Position numbers and translations under genes: made by a program
Assembly (NCBI GenBank): GCA_011389885.1
Contig: JAABTK010000031.1
Coordinates: forward strand, 1 to 47,553
DNA length: 47,553 nucleotides
Origin: Gammaproteobacteria bacterium
GTDB taxonomy: Bacteria > Pseudomonadota > Gammaproteobacteria > Chromatiales > Chromatiaceae
Reading direction: 5' to 3'
In this document: piece after piece, positions 1 through 6,115 of the stretch
How the letters are laid out: each line of letters starts with the position of its first letter
How positions within the stretch are numbered: position 1 is the first letter of the stretch
Notes under the pieces: model-generated
Told to the model about the DNA's origin: nothing
The model's input: only the letters and a program-made list of their open reading frames with translations
The model's database searches: none

Positions 1-314
1 ACCAATAACGGAATGCTGAACAGCTTTTCCCAACGCTCAATCACCTCCAACGGGCTCCACCCGGCCGCCCCCGCCTCATCGATCCGCAGCACCAGGTGAT
101 AATGGTTCGACATCACCGCGTAGGCGCAGATGTCGATGGCGTAGGCCCCGCCCAGCTCCGCCAGCCGATCCACCACCCATTCCTTGCGATGCTCATAGCT
201 CTTCCCGGTGAGCGAGTCCTCGCCGCACAGGAAGGCGCGCCGCACACACCGGCTGATGCAGTGGTAGTAAGGCGTTGTTTCTGCGTCGATTAGCTGGTTT
301 CTGGCTCGGGTCAT
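1..314 (-). CDS. REP-associated tyrosine transposase (Y1/IS200-like), N-terminal part
   Basis: The minus-strand reading frame starts with ATG at 314-312 and stays open to the left window edge, so the C-terminal part lies outside. The roughly 104 visible residues begin MTRARNQLIDAETTPYYHC and contain CAYAVMSNHYHLVLR near residues 63-77. That is the His-hydrophobic-His (HUH) metal-binding signature of Y1-type transposases, and the N-terminal PYYHCISRCVRRAFLCG is typical of the REP-associated (RAYT) branch. The catalytic tyrosine should follow the HUH motif and is not visible here. RAYTs are thought to cut and mobilise REP/REPIN hairpins as single-stranded DNA, and a REP-like repeat is present at 36771-37132. 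The first codons and the upstream region are tandemly duplicated at 408-552. Family assignment is firm; activity is unknown. Confidence 0.85.
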   Translation of the reverse strand, partial: MTRARNQLIDAETTPYYHCISRCVRRAFLCGEDSLTGKSYEHRKEWVVDRLAELGGAYAIDICAYAVMSNHYHLVLRIDEAGAAGWSPLEVIERWEKLFSIPLL

Positions 315-552
315 GGTCTGGATCTCCGCTGCTGCTGGGACGACTTAGTTCGAGTTTAGCCTATGGGAGGCGGGAGTCAAGTTTTTGGGTGTCCCTTTCT
401 TTCGGCACAGTGGTAGTAAGGCGTTGTTTCCGCATCGATTAGCTGATTTCTAGCTCGGGTCATGGTCTGGATCTCCGCTGCTTCTGGGACGGCTTAGTTC
501 AAGTTTAGCAGAAGGGAAGCGCGGGTCAAATTTTTGGGTGTCCCTTTCTTCT
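259..552. repeat. Tandem duplication of about 149 bp covering the transposase 5' end
   Basis: Bases 259 to about 403 are repeated at 408 to about 552 with an offset of exactly 149 bp and a scatter of substitutions. Both copies hold the same ATG, the following 18 codons and the upstream leader of the transposase. The shared tail ends in a TTTTTGGGTGTCCCTTTCTT tract. The copies differ at several positions, so this is an old duplication and not an assembly artefact. Confidence 0.85.
408..463 (-). pseudogene. Duplicated 5' stub of the Y1 transposase
   Basis: The second copy of the 149-bp duplication restarts the transposase with ATG at 463-461. It encodes MTRARNQLIDAETTPYYHC, identical at the protein level to the real N-terminus. 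It then runs into the flank of the first copy and stops at TGA 379-377 after 28 codons. All HUH residues are missing, so it cannot be functional. The nucleotide differences between the copies in this stretch are mostly synonymous. Confidence 0.8.
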
Positions 553-597
553 CCTCCCCTAGTTTTCACCTGTATTCCAAGCCCTGCCCTCTCTGTG

Positions 598-822
598 TCA
601 CTCGAATTCAGAGCGTTGTATACCTGATTGCCGGACGATGGACATCAGCGTTCCGGTCTTGAGCTCTTTATGGTCTGGCACGGGCACCGTGATCGTACTT
701 CCCGGCATCTGCTTCTGCATGATGCAGTGACTCCCCTTTCTTCTGACCTCGGCGAATCCGTGCCTTTGGAGAATTTGGCACACCTCATTCCCCGAAAGCG
801 TCTTGAGCTTACCCAACTGCAA
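598..822 (-). CDS. hicA: HicA-type mRNA interferase toxin
   Basis: This 74-residue protein matches the HicA (YcfA-like) family: a small double-stranded-RNA-binding fold with a single catalytic histidine. The signature is visible: LSGNEVCQILQRHGF, then VRRKGSHCIMQK with the G-S-H catalytic segment near residue 32, then TITVPVPDHKELKTGTL and a terminal helix. HicA toxins cleave mRNA when released from HicB. The start overlaps the end of the upstream antitoxin frame by 14 bases, as expected for a translationally coupled pair. The order is antitoxin first, toxin second; the reverse order is also common in this family. Length is normal, so the toxin appears intact. Confidence 0.88.
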   Translation of the reverse strand: MQLGKLKTLSGNEVCQILQRHGFAEVRRKGSHCIMQKQMPGSTITVPVPDHKELKTGTLMSIVRQSGIQRSEFE

Positions 823-1030
823 CCTCGACGTGCGTTACATAGACCTCATCGTGAACGCGTGCCTCGATCTCGTCTGGAGATGCCATCTCAAAAAAGAGCT
901 CCAGCGCCTCTTTCAGATTTGCGCGCGCTTCCCCCACGGTTCCCCCCTGGCTTGCAACGTCCACCTCGGGGCACAGAGCCACATAGCCATCACCTTCCCT
1001 CTCGATAATGGCTGTTAATTGTTTGACCAT
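809..1030 (-). CDS. hicB: HicB-type antitoxin
   Basis: 73 residues with the HicB partial RNase-H-like fold: LTAIIEREGDGYVALCPEVD, then SQGGTVGEARANLKEALELFFE, which is the hallmark E-x(6)-A-x(2)-NL-x-EA-x-ELFFE helix. This short form has no obvious C-terminal DNA-binding domain, so autoregulation, if any, would need HicA or another factor. ATG lies at 1030-1028, and the 3' end overlaps hicA by 14 bases. HicBA modules are common passengers of mobile DNA. The neighbouring transposase and cassette array make acquisition by transfer likely (inference). Confidence 0.87.
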   Translation of the reverse strand: MVKQLTAIIEREGDGYVALCPEVDVASQGGTVGEARANLKEALELFFEMASPDEIEARVHDEVYVTHVEVAVG

Positions 1031-1068
1031 AAGCTTTTTCTCTTTTGCGTGATCATGGATTCTTCAGC

Positions 1069-1290
1069 TTAATGCGCAAAAAGGGGGTACGCCCAAGGTT
1101 TTCGAAATCGGCCCGTTAAATGAATTCTGTCTCTTTTTGTATCGCTATCATTTTGCTCGAAGTACAAATCCATTATGACAGGTATAGCATCCGCAGGGAG
1201 TTCGATTAATGAATGGAGCGCATTATCAGATTCTGGGCCTCCAAGCATTTCAATGTAATTCTTGCAAATGTTAATTACACCGTGTTTCAT
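1069..1290 (-). CDS. Small hypothetical protein, probably truncated, next to group II intron
   Basis: A 73-residue ORF starting MKHGVINICKNYIEMLGG, with a helical core LIELPADAIPVIMDLYFEQ. The core resembles small HEAT-like helical proteins in which a similar segment is followed by further repeats. Here the last dozen residues (RFRKPWAYPLFAH) look unrelated, suggesting the gene was cut or frameshifted at its 3' end. The start codon lies about 20 bases beyond the 3' end of the group II intron. It is therefore the first ORF after the interrupted attC site and could be the next integron cassette. No function can be assigned. Confidence 0.5.
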   Translation of the reverse strand: MKHGVINICKNYIEMLGGPESDNALHSLIELPADAIPVIMDLYFEQNDSDTKRDRIHLTGRFRKPWAYPLFAH

Positions 1291-1310
1291 CAGTATATTT
1301 TGAAGCCGCC

Positions 1311-2127
1311 GGGTAGGTCAGGGCCTCGCAGCCCCTTCCCCCCTCAGAACCGTACGAACGACTTTCACCGTATACGGCTCAAGCATGACAAACGCCGTTA
1401 TGACGCGACGACCCGAGACAACAGAACGAGCTGGAAAACCCGAACACCCGGCCCACCTGAACGCTTCCCCGGCGCAGGGACTCATCCAGCCTAAAGACTG
1501 GACCGAAGGACGCTTGCGATAGTCTCCTATCGCCCATTGTAAACTGAGCCTCCGTTAAAGTTTACTCCGATGTTGACGTTCAGTCACACCTGCATAGGAA
1601 GTGGGCTCCCCTTTCGGGTGGGGCAAAGCTCGAACCCCAATCCCGACCATTACAGCCGGGCGTTCGCTTTTTCCAGCATCCTCTACCTGCACCCCCATTC
1701 TCCTGCCTCACGGCAGGCCGACGCCCCGAGGGGAGAGAGATACAGGCTTACCACGTTCCGCATGATCCACAGATAGATCGGGTTAGAGCGCCCCTGTATA
1801 CCGACCAGGGCTACGGGTGTGTTGGCTGGCCGTCAAAACTCACCAACCTGCCTGGCAATGCCGTTTTGGCTCTGGGGCCGAATGGTGGCTCTAGCCCCGC
1901 TTTGTTCACGATACGTAACTCCAAGGCTTCACTTACGTTGCCCATACCGACCATTCCCCAAGGGTCGAGCCAGTGTGCCACCCACCGCCGACCTCTTACC
2001 GAGTGCTTGAGACCCCGCCGTTGCCAGCAACGCCCCCGGTTCGGGGGCAGGTAACACCATACCATGGTTAAATCAAGCAGCCTCTTGGCTGTCGTTTACC
2101 AGTAAATCATGCGACTTCGTGTCGCAG
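1311..2127 (-). mobile_element. ORF-less group II intron inserted in an attC site
   Basis: Read on the minus strand, this interval has the hallmarks of a group II intron ribozyme. A 34-nt domain V lies at 1380-1347, followed by a domain VI-like hairpin at about 1345-1311 with a candidate bulged branch-point A about 8 nt from the 3' end. Upstream are GC-rich structured segments resembling domain I, including GGAACGTGGTAAGCCTG. No reverse-transcriptase/maturase reading frame exists, so the intron could splice or move only with a protein supplied in trans. The 5' boundary is placed at 2127 because the flank is an attC half ending GTTA. The 3' boundary is placed at 1311 because removal then yields GTTA-GGC, the canonical attC end. 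The 5' terminus reads CTGCGAC instead of the usual GTGYG, so the end positions are uncertain by a few bases. Confidence 0.75.
1347..1380 (-). ncRNA. Group II intron domain V
   Basis: The 34-nt hairpin begins GAGCCGTATACGG, has a GAAA tetraloop, and closes with CGTACGGTTC. It carries the AGC catalytic triad in the 5' strand and an internal bulge on the 3' strand, the diagnostic features of domain V. This is the most conserved part of group II ribozymes and anchors the intron call. It looks intact, with no mutation in the triad or the loop. Confidence 0.85.
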
Positions 2128-2187
2128 TAACGCCAAGCTTCAGCCGCGCGCGCCTTTGGCGCGTCGGTTGGAAGATTTTGTTAGGGC
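2128..2187 (-). repeat. Integron attC recombination site interrupted at its 3' end
   Basis: On the minus strand the site starts GCCCTAAC (outer R'' box). It continues with an imperfect inverted repeat whose core is CCGACGCGCC-AAA-GGCGCGCGCGG, and runs to AGCTTGGCGTTA, where the group II intron begins. A complete attC ends GTTRRRY. Here only GTTA is present, and the missing bases are found on the far side of the intron. The site lies just downstream of the cassette gene at 2643-2224, as expected for a gene-attC cassette unit. Confidence 0.75.
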
Positions 2188-2223
2188 ATAATTGTTTGAT
2201 AATTCGATTAAATTCATATTTAC

Positions 2224-2643
2224 CTACGATTTATATAATGATATTTCTATCCCAATCCCTAGCTTGCCAGCCATATATAGAAGTTCCGGCGGAAAGCGAT
2301 CAAACTGGCCCCATATTGTTTTGCCTAGTCGTAAGTTTACTTGAAAATCAAGCGTCTTATGTTCTATTGAATCATTCTCGAATATTTTCATTAGGTTAGC
2401 TTCGTTTTCCTTGAGAAACTTAACGACCTTTTTAATTTGTTTGCTGAGTTTTTCGCTTTTGGTATTTGCCGCTTGGCAACTGAACCCACCATAATCATAC
2501 AAGCGTCGTTTTGTGCCCGAACGCCTGAGTGATTTATCCCCCTTTCGCCACACCTTATACGGCTCCGGCACTAAATGGGTTTTCTCTAGCTCAGGTAAGG
2601 GATTATAATTTGTTCCGCTAACCCTTAATACACAACTTGGCAT
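2224..2643 (-). CDS. Integron cassette protein, DUF4279-like hypothetical
   Basis: 139 residues, start ATG 2643-2641, only 11 bases after the GTTAGGGC end of the upstream attC, the usual spacing of a cassette gene. The protein opens with PSCVLRVSGTNYNPLPELE and closes with PPELLYMAGKLGIGIEISLY. These two segments recall DUF4279 proteins, in which a strand-rich N-terminus and a final LGI-x-IEISLY strand are conserved. The middle has a Lys/Glu-rich helix. Base composition is far more AT-rich than the chromosomal block. DUF4279 proteins often accompany toxins or sit in cassette arrays, but no biochemical role is known. The family match is from memory of the pattern and is tentative. Confidence 0.65.
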   Translation of the reverse strand: MPSCVLRVSGTNYNPLPELEKTHLVPEPYKVWRKGDKSLRRSGTKRRLYDYGGFSCQAANTKSEKLSKQIKKVVKFLKENEANLMKIFENDSIEHKTLDFQVNLRLGKTIWGQFDRFPPELLYMAGKLGIGIEISLYKS

Positions 2644-2654
2644 GATTTATTTGT

Positions 2655-2754
2655 GCCCTAACGCCTCACATCACCGGCAGCAAAAAGGGGTGTGGCTGGA
2701 GCGAAGCGGAAGCCGCGCCGCTTTTTGCTGTCCGAGTGCATGTGATTGTTATGT
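2655..2754 (-). repeat. Integron attC recombination site (about 100 bp)
   Basis: The minus strand begins ACATAAC (weak R'' box), includes the 10-bp perfect stem CAGCAAAAAG / CTTTTTGCTG and outer arms TCACAT / ATGTGA, and ends GCGTTAGGGC (R' box). The size, the imperfect palindrome and the GTTAGGG end are those of an attC site. It separates the cassette gene at 2643-2224 from the immunity-type gene at 3182-2772, whose stop codon is only 17 bases away. Confidence 0.8.
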
Positions 2755-2771
2755 TTCTATTTTAAAGCCTT

Positions 2772-3182
2772 CTATTTTTCTAACTTCAAATAGTATCCGT
2801 ATTTTTTTAATAGCTGGTCGCTCAAATCAGCCTTGAATTTCTGGTAAGAATCGATAATATCTTGAAATGAAACAGTCGCATCAGCATGTTTTAGTGCTGA
2901 GTCAAAGCGGTAGTGGCCCGAAGCTTCATCGTACAAATATGCAATCACCGGCTCTTCTTCATAATCCATTGAAGCAAAATAAAAACTATTTTCTTTGTCT
3001 TGATTATTCATCCAGACATGTAATGCCGAAAAGAATTCATAGACGAAGAATTCGGGTTCGTTGAACACCTCCAAATCGTCAACGAATATAGAAAAGTGTT
3101 TGCATTCTATAAACCCTTCTAAAGAAGAGGGGCCTGTTATTTTCTTGGGGAACTTATTTATATCAAATTTATAGAATATCAT
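2772..3182 (-). CDS. Probable immunity protein for the adjacent RHS toxin
   Basis: 136 residues, acidic and aromatic-rich (for example FVDDLEVFNEPEFFVYEFF and YFASMDYEEEPVIAYLYD), without signal peptide or membrane segment. The ATG overlaps the stop codon of the RHS gene by four bases (ATGA), so the two are translationally coupled. This is the standard arrangement of a polymorphic toxin and its cognate immunity protein. No named immunity family was recognised. The role is inferred from position, size and acidity. Its 3' end almost touches an attC site, so the pair may travel as, or have been captured into, an integron cassette. Confidence 0.7.
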   Translation of the reverse strand: MIFYKFDINKFPKKITGPSSLEGFIECKHFSIFVDDLEVFNEPEFFVYEFFSALHVWMNNQDKENSFYFASMDYEEEPVIAYLYDEASGHYRFDSALKHADATVSFQDIIDSYQKFKADLSDQLLKKYGYYLKLEK

Positions 3183-4453
3183 TTTGTATGCACCGGAAAT
3201 GCGTTAATAATATCGCCTTCATCTGTCACCACAACTCGAATTCTTCTCTGGCCTTTAGTCCCTATTTCTCTTCCCATATCAACTACCATTCTAAAAGAGT
3301 CTGGAGAACTACCATTTGGCCTAAATTGCGCTCTAGTAGATCTTAGGGCTTCGGCCACCCACCCTCTAACCTCATCAAAGCTGTCTGTATTAAATCGCGC
3401 TTTTGATTGTGAAGTATTCGTGCGCATGTGCTTGTTCTTTGGAATCCAATTATTAATTTTATTGGCGGCTTGATATGCAGTCGCAGATGCTCCTTCAAGT
3501 GCAGAAAGCACATTTTTTGCTTTTTTGGTTTTTGCAATCAAATTAATTAACTTGCTCGCAGCAGGACCACCAGCAGCAATTAGAGCAGTAAAGCCAATCT
3601 CCGTGACTGTAAGCTCGCGTTCTCCGGTAGCAAATTGCCCAATTCGATAGCCTGTTACCGCTGAAGTTGTCAGGTTTGCTGCAACATTAACAGTTGTCAT
3701 AACTTGACCGATGCTAAACTTCCCTGATGGGTCACTTAGGTTTACAGGGTCATTGTGGGCATAGTTATACTTATGCAGGGTTTGAGGTTCATGCATTCTT
3801 CCTGAATACTGATCCATTTGTGTGAAACGACCAGTATTAGTATCTCTGTATCGAGCACGGTGATAGTAAAGTCCTGCATCATGGTCATATTGTTGACCAC
3901 TAAAAAGAAAATTATTATCTATACTACCTACAGCGAAAAGCAGATTACCTTGGGAGTCATAGCTATATTCTGCAACGATATTCCCGCTTGAATCCGTTAA
4001 CATTCTTACGTTTTCGGAGCCATCATAGTGATAGAAATAGGTTTCACCATTTCTTGTTTGGCTAATGGGTAAGTAGCTAGTTGGCCCATAGGTGTAACTG
4101 ACTAGGATCTGGCCATTACCGTCAGTTTCCATCATAACGACAGGCAGAGGGCGATTTGAGTCAACGATATAATTCGTCCTTATCCCGTTGATTATTTTAG
4201 CTGTTCTGTTTCGTTGCCAGTCATATTCGTATTCGACAACGATATTGCTACCGTCAGCAAGTTGCCTTTCGACTCGTGTCAGTTGATTTTTGCCATCATA
4301 GGTGTATGTGGCAGAATTTCCTGCATCATCAAGCGATGATGTCATGTTCCCGTTAGCATCCCAACCGTACGTTATTTCAGCTTGAACATTCGCGATCGTA
4401 AAAATAGCAATAAAAGCCAGCAGTAAGCAGCTTAACCAGGTTTTTGCTTTCAA
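3179..4453 (-). CDS. Small secreted RHS-repeat polymorphic toxin
   Basis: The preferred start is TTG at 4453-4451, four bases after a strong AGGAGGG ribosome-binding site, giving 424 residues. A longer frame upstream has no such site. Residues 1-25 form a signal peptide (LLLAFIAIFTIANVQA). Then follow about 220 residues of RHS/YD repeats (YGWDANGNMTSSLDDAGN, YTYDGKNQLTRVE, YHYDGSENVRMLTDSSGN) and the conserved core end GLYYHRARYRDTNTGRFTQMD ... DPVNLSDPSGK. After this boundary comes a variable tip, a hydrophobic linker and about 75 C-terminal residues ending RIRVVVTDEGDIINAFPV. That end resembles RNase-type toxin domains of contact-dependent systems, but the exact family is not settled. RHS cores encapsulate a C-terminal toxin; here the shell is minimal and has its own Sec signal instead of a PAAR or VgrG adaptor. 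Confidence 0.82.
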   Translation of the reverse strand: MKAKTWLSCLLLAFIAIFTIANVQAEITYGWDANGNMTSSLDDAGNSATYTYDGKNQLTRVERQLADGSNIVVEYEYDWQRNRTAKIINGIRTNYIVDSNRPLPVVMMETDGNGQILVSYTYGPTSYLPISQTRNGETYFYHYDGSENVRMLTDSSGNIVAEYSYDSQGNLLFAVGSIDNNFLFSGQQYDHDAGLYYHRARYRDTNTGRFTQMDQYSGRMHEPQTLHKYNYAHNDPVNLSDPSGKFSIGQVMTTVNVAANLTTSAVTGYRIGQFATGERELTVTEIGFTALIAAGGPAASKLINLIAKTKKAKNVLSALEGASATAYQAANKINNWIPKNKHMRTNTSQSKARFNTDSFDEVRGWVAEALRSTRAQFRPNGSSPDSFRMVVDMGREIGTKGQRRIRVVVTDEGDIINAFPVHTK

Positions 4454-4457
4454 AGTA

Positions 4458-4464
4458 CCCTCCT
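4458..4464 (-). promoter_or_regulatory. Ribosome-binding site deciding the RHS start
   Basis: AGGAGGG on the minus strand lies four bases upstream of TTG 4453-4451. It supports a TTG start followed directly by a signal peptide. Confidence 0.75.
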
Positions 4465-4531
4465 GAATATGGTAAAAACATAACATGCAATAGCCCGCTC
4501 AGCAGGGCTTTCAAAAATCCCTAGGTCTATA

Positions 4532-4606
4532 AACAAGTCTCTACATAGAGAGACCTTGTTTCCAGGTCTAGATATCCAAATACAGGCATCTATATATAGA
4601 AACCTG
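4532..4606. promoter_or_regulatory. Two AT-rich inverted repeats upstream of the RHS gene
   Basis: Two palindromic segments lie 80-150 bases upstream of the RHS start. At 4532-4560, arms AACAAG-TCTCT / AGAGA-GACCTTGTT surround a short loop. At 4583-4606, CAGG and CCTG flank the perfect palindrome TCTATATATAGA. A direct repeat AGGTCTA occurs at 4523 and 4564. They could be operators or leader hairpins for the RHS transcript. No clear promoter hexamers were assigned. Confidence 0.35.
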
Positions 4607-4609
4607 CTG

Positions 4610-5377
4610 GCTAGTGTTCCTCATGGTGCTGCGGACCATTTTACCCTTTGGCCCCTCGGCGATCACACCTTCTTGATGGTTGGCGTAGTTTTCGTTTTCG
4701 TGCCCAAGGCGGCCTTGGTTGGACCTTGTGAGTCTACCGCGGGCTTATTCTTGTATCAAGGTGTTTTCTTTTGCCTGATGCGTGGGCCGTTTATTGGGGC
4801 CGGGTTCACGTTTTGAGCCTTCCGTGCGGGTGGAATGCGCGCTAAACCCTGCTCTCCAAGCGATGGCCATGACTCGGGCGCCAAGGATGCGCCGAGTGCT
4901 GCGAGGCGCACCATAAAGCCGAAGCGATTCGCCGCGTTCCTCGGCACGTCCTATAGCCCCGCTCCTGGTTCCGGCCGCCTTGTTCGTTGAGACGCATAAG
5001 GCTCGGCTTGGCCGAGTTGTGCAAAGGCGGGGCCTTTGCACTCCGAGGGCCGTGGCCGGCTTTATGACCCATGCCCCGTTCAGTCCCCATCCCAGCGGGA
5101 GGGGCCGCGGATGCGGCGGCGGTTCCCTTGCGGAAACCATGCCCTTTCTGGGCGCAGCGGCACGCGAATACGGGCCGTGGGCTGAATCCTTGTAGGATTT
5201 TTCTGAATCTGTACCCACTCTCTCACAATTCGCTAGCGTTGGGGTTGCACTGAGCCGCGGGGCTTGCTATTTAAAGGCTACGGGGAAGGGAACCGCATCC
5301 GTCGCATCAGGGCCGCAGAAGCCGGGAGCGACGACAGGGCCGCCGCAGAACCGGCGCCGCATTCGGAGGAGATCGTT
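4610..5377. other. About 770 bp without a convincing gene
   Basis: Several long frames are open on both strands but are Arg/Pro/Gly-rich, lack ribosome-binding sites and match no family. The segment contains GC-rich palindromes, including CTCGGC-TTG-GCCGAG at 5002-5016 and GTGCAAAGG / CCTTTGCAC at 5019-5041. It looks like a noncoding repeat-type intergenic region marking the border between the island and the conserved chromosomal block. Confidence 0.5.
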
Positions 5378-5521
5378 ATGTCGCCATTCAAGCACCGTTC
5401 CAGCGAGACCGAGCCGATGGAGGAATGGGAGCCCTGGGAGACCCGACTGGTGGTCTGGAGCCTGTTGACCGCCGTGGCCGCTTTGGCCATGCTGGCCTGG
5501 ATGGCGGAGCTTTATCTATAG
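5378..5521 (+). CDS. Small single-span membrane protein
   Basis: 47 residues, ATG at 5378 preceded at an ideal distance by GGAGGA (5365-5370). An upstream in-frame ATG at 5264 exists but adds a low-complexity stretch without a ribosome-binding site. The N-terminal half is polar and acidic (SETEPMEEWEPWETR). The C-terminal half, LVVWSLLTAVAALAMLAWMAEL, is a typical membrane helix, so the protein would be N-in or N-out with a very short tail. It converges on rnhB with a 9-base gap. No function is recognised. Confidence 0.6.
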   Translation: MSPFKHRSSETEPMEEWEPWETRLVVWSLLTAVAALAMLAWMAELYL

Positions 5522-5530
5522 GTCGTGTTG

Positions 5531-6115
5531 CTAAAGCAGCCGCTTCACCGGACCAAAAGATCGGCGGTGAATCTCGCACACGCCCAGCGCTTGCAGGGCC
5601 GCCAGATGGGCCTGGGTCGGGTAGCCCTTATGCCGCGCCAAGCCGTAGCCGGGGAAGCGGCGGTCCAGCTCCAGCATCTCCTGGTCCCGCGCCACCTTGG
5701 CCAGGATGGAGGCGGCGCTGATCTGCGCCACCGAGGCATCCCCGCCCACCACCGCTTCGGCCGGACAGGCCAGGCCCTTGGGGCAGCGGTTGCCGTCGAT
5801 TAGCGCATAACCCGCCGCCAGCGGCAGGGCCTCAATGGCTCGGCGCATGGCCAGCAGGCTGGCCTGGAGGATATTCAGCTGATCGATCTCCGCCACTTCG
5901 GCCCGCCCCAGGGCCCAGGCCGCGGACTCGGCGCGAATGCGCTCGGCCAGGACCTCGCGCCGCCTTGCGGTCAGCTTCTTGGAATCCGCCAGGCCCGGAA
6001 TCGGCCGCTGCGGATGCAGGATCACCGCCGCCGCGACCACAGGCCCGGCCAGCGGACCCCGGCCCGCTTCGTCCGCGCCGGCGAGGTTTTCCAGCCCGAG
6101 CCAAGGCCCGTTCAT
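5531..6115 (-). CDS. rnhB: Ribonuclease HII
   Basis: 194 residues, full length for RNase HII, which cuts the RNA strand of RNA-DNA hybrids and removes misincorporated ribonucleotides. The N-terminal catalytic motif [19 protein letters not shown] is present (Asp and Glu metal ligands near residues 14-15), as are DSKKL and, further on, the ILAKVARD segment with its Asp. The ATG overlaps the lpxB stop by four bases, so it is the last gene of the long minus-strand operon. In E. coli dnaE follows rnhB; here the operon ends and an unrelated small gene converges on it. Confidence 0.96.
   Translation of the reverse strand: MNGPWLGLENLAGADEAGRGPLAGPVVAAAVILHPQRPIPGLADSKKLTARRREVLAERIRAESAAWALGRAEVAEIDQLNILQASLLAMRRAIEALPLAAGYALIDGNRCPKGLACPAEAVVGGDASVAQISAASILAKVARDQEMLELDRRFPGYGLARHKGYPTQAHLAALQALGVCEIHRRSFGPVKRLL

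Noticed and set aside
1811-2065. 84-residue minus-strand ORF within the group II intron
   Set aside because: Lies in structured domain I sequence; no similarity to reverse transcriptase or maturase and no start signal.
2109-2399. 96-residue plus-strand ORF across the attC and cassette
   Set aside because: It crosses the attC palindrome and is antisense to a cassette gene with proper spacing on the minus strand.
4745-5218. 157-residue minus-strand ORF in the island border
   Set aside because: Arg/Pro-rich, overlaps equally long frames on both strands, no ribosome-binding site, contains repeat palindromes; reads like noncoding repeat sequence.
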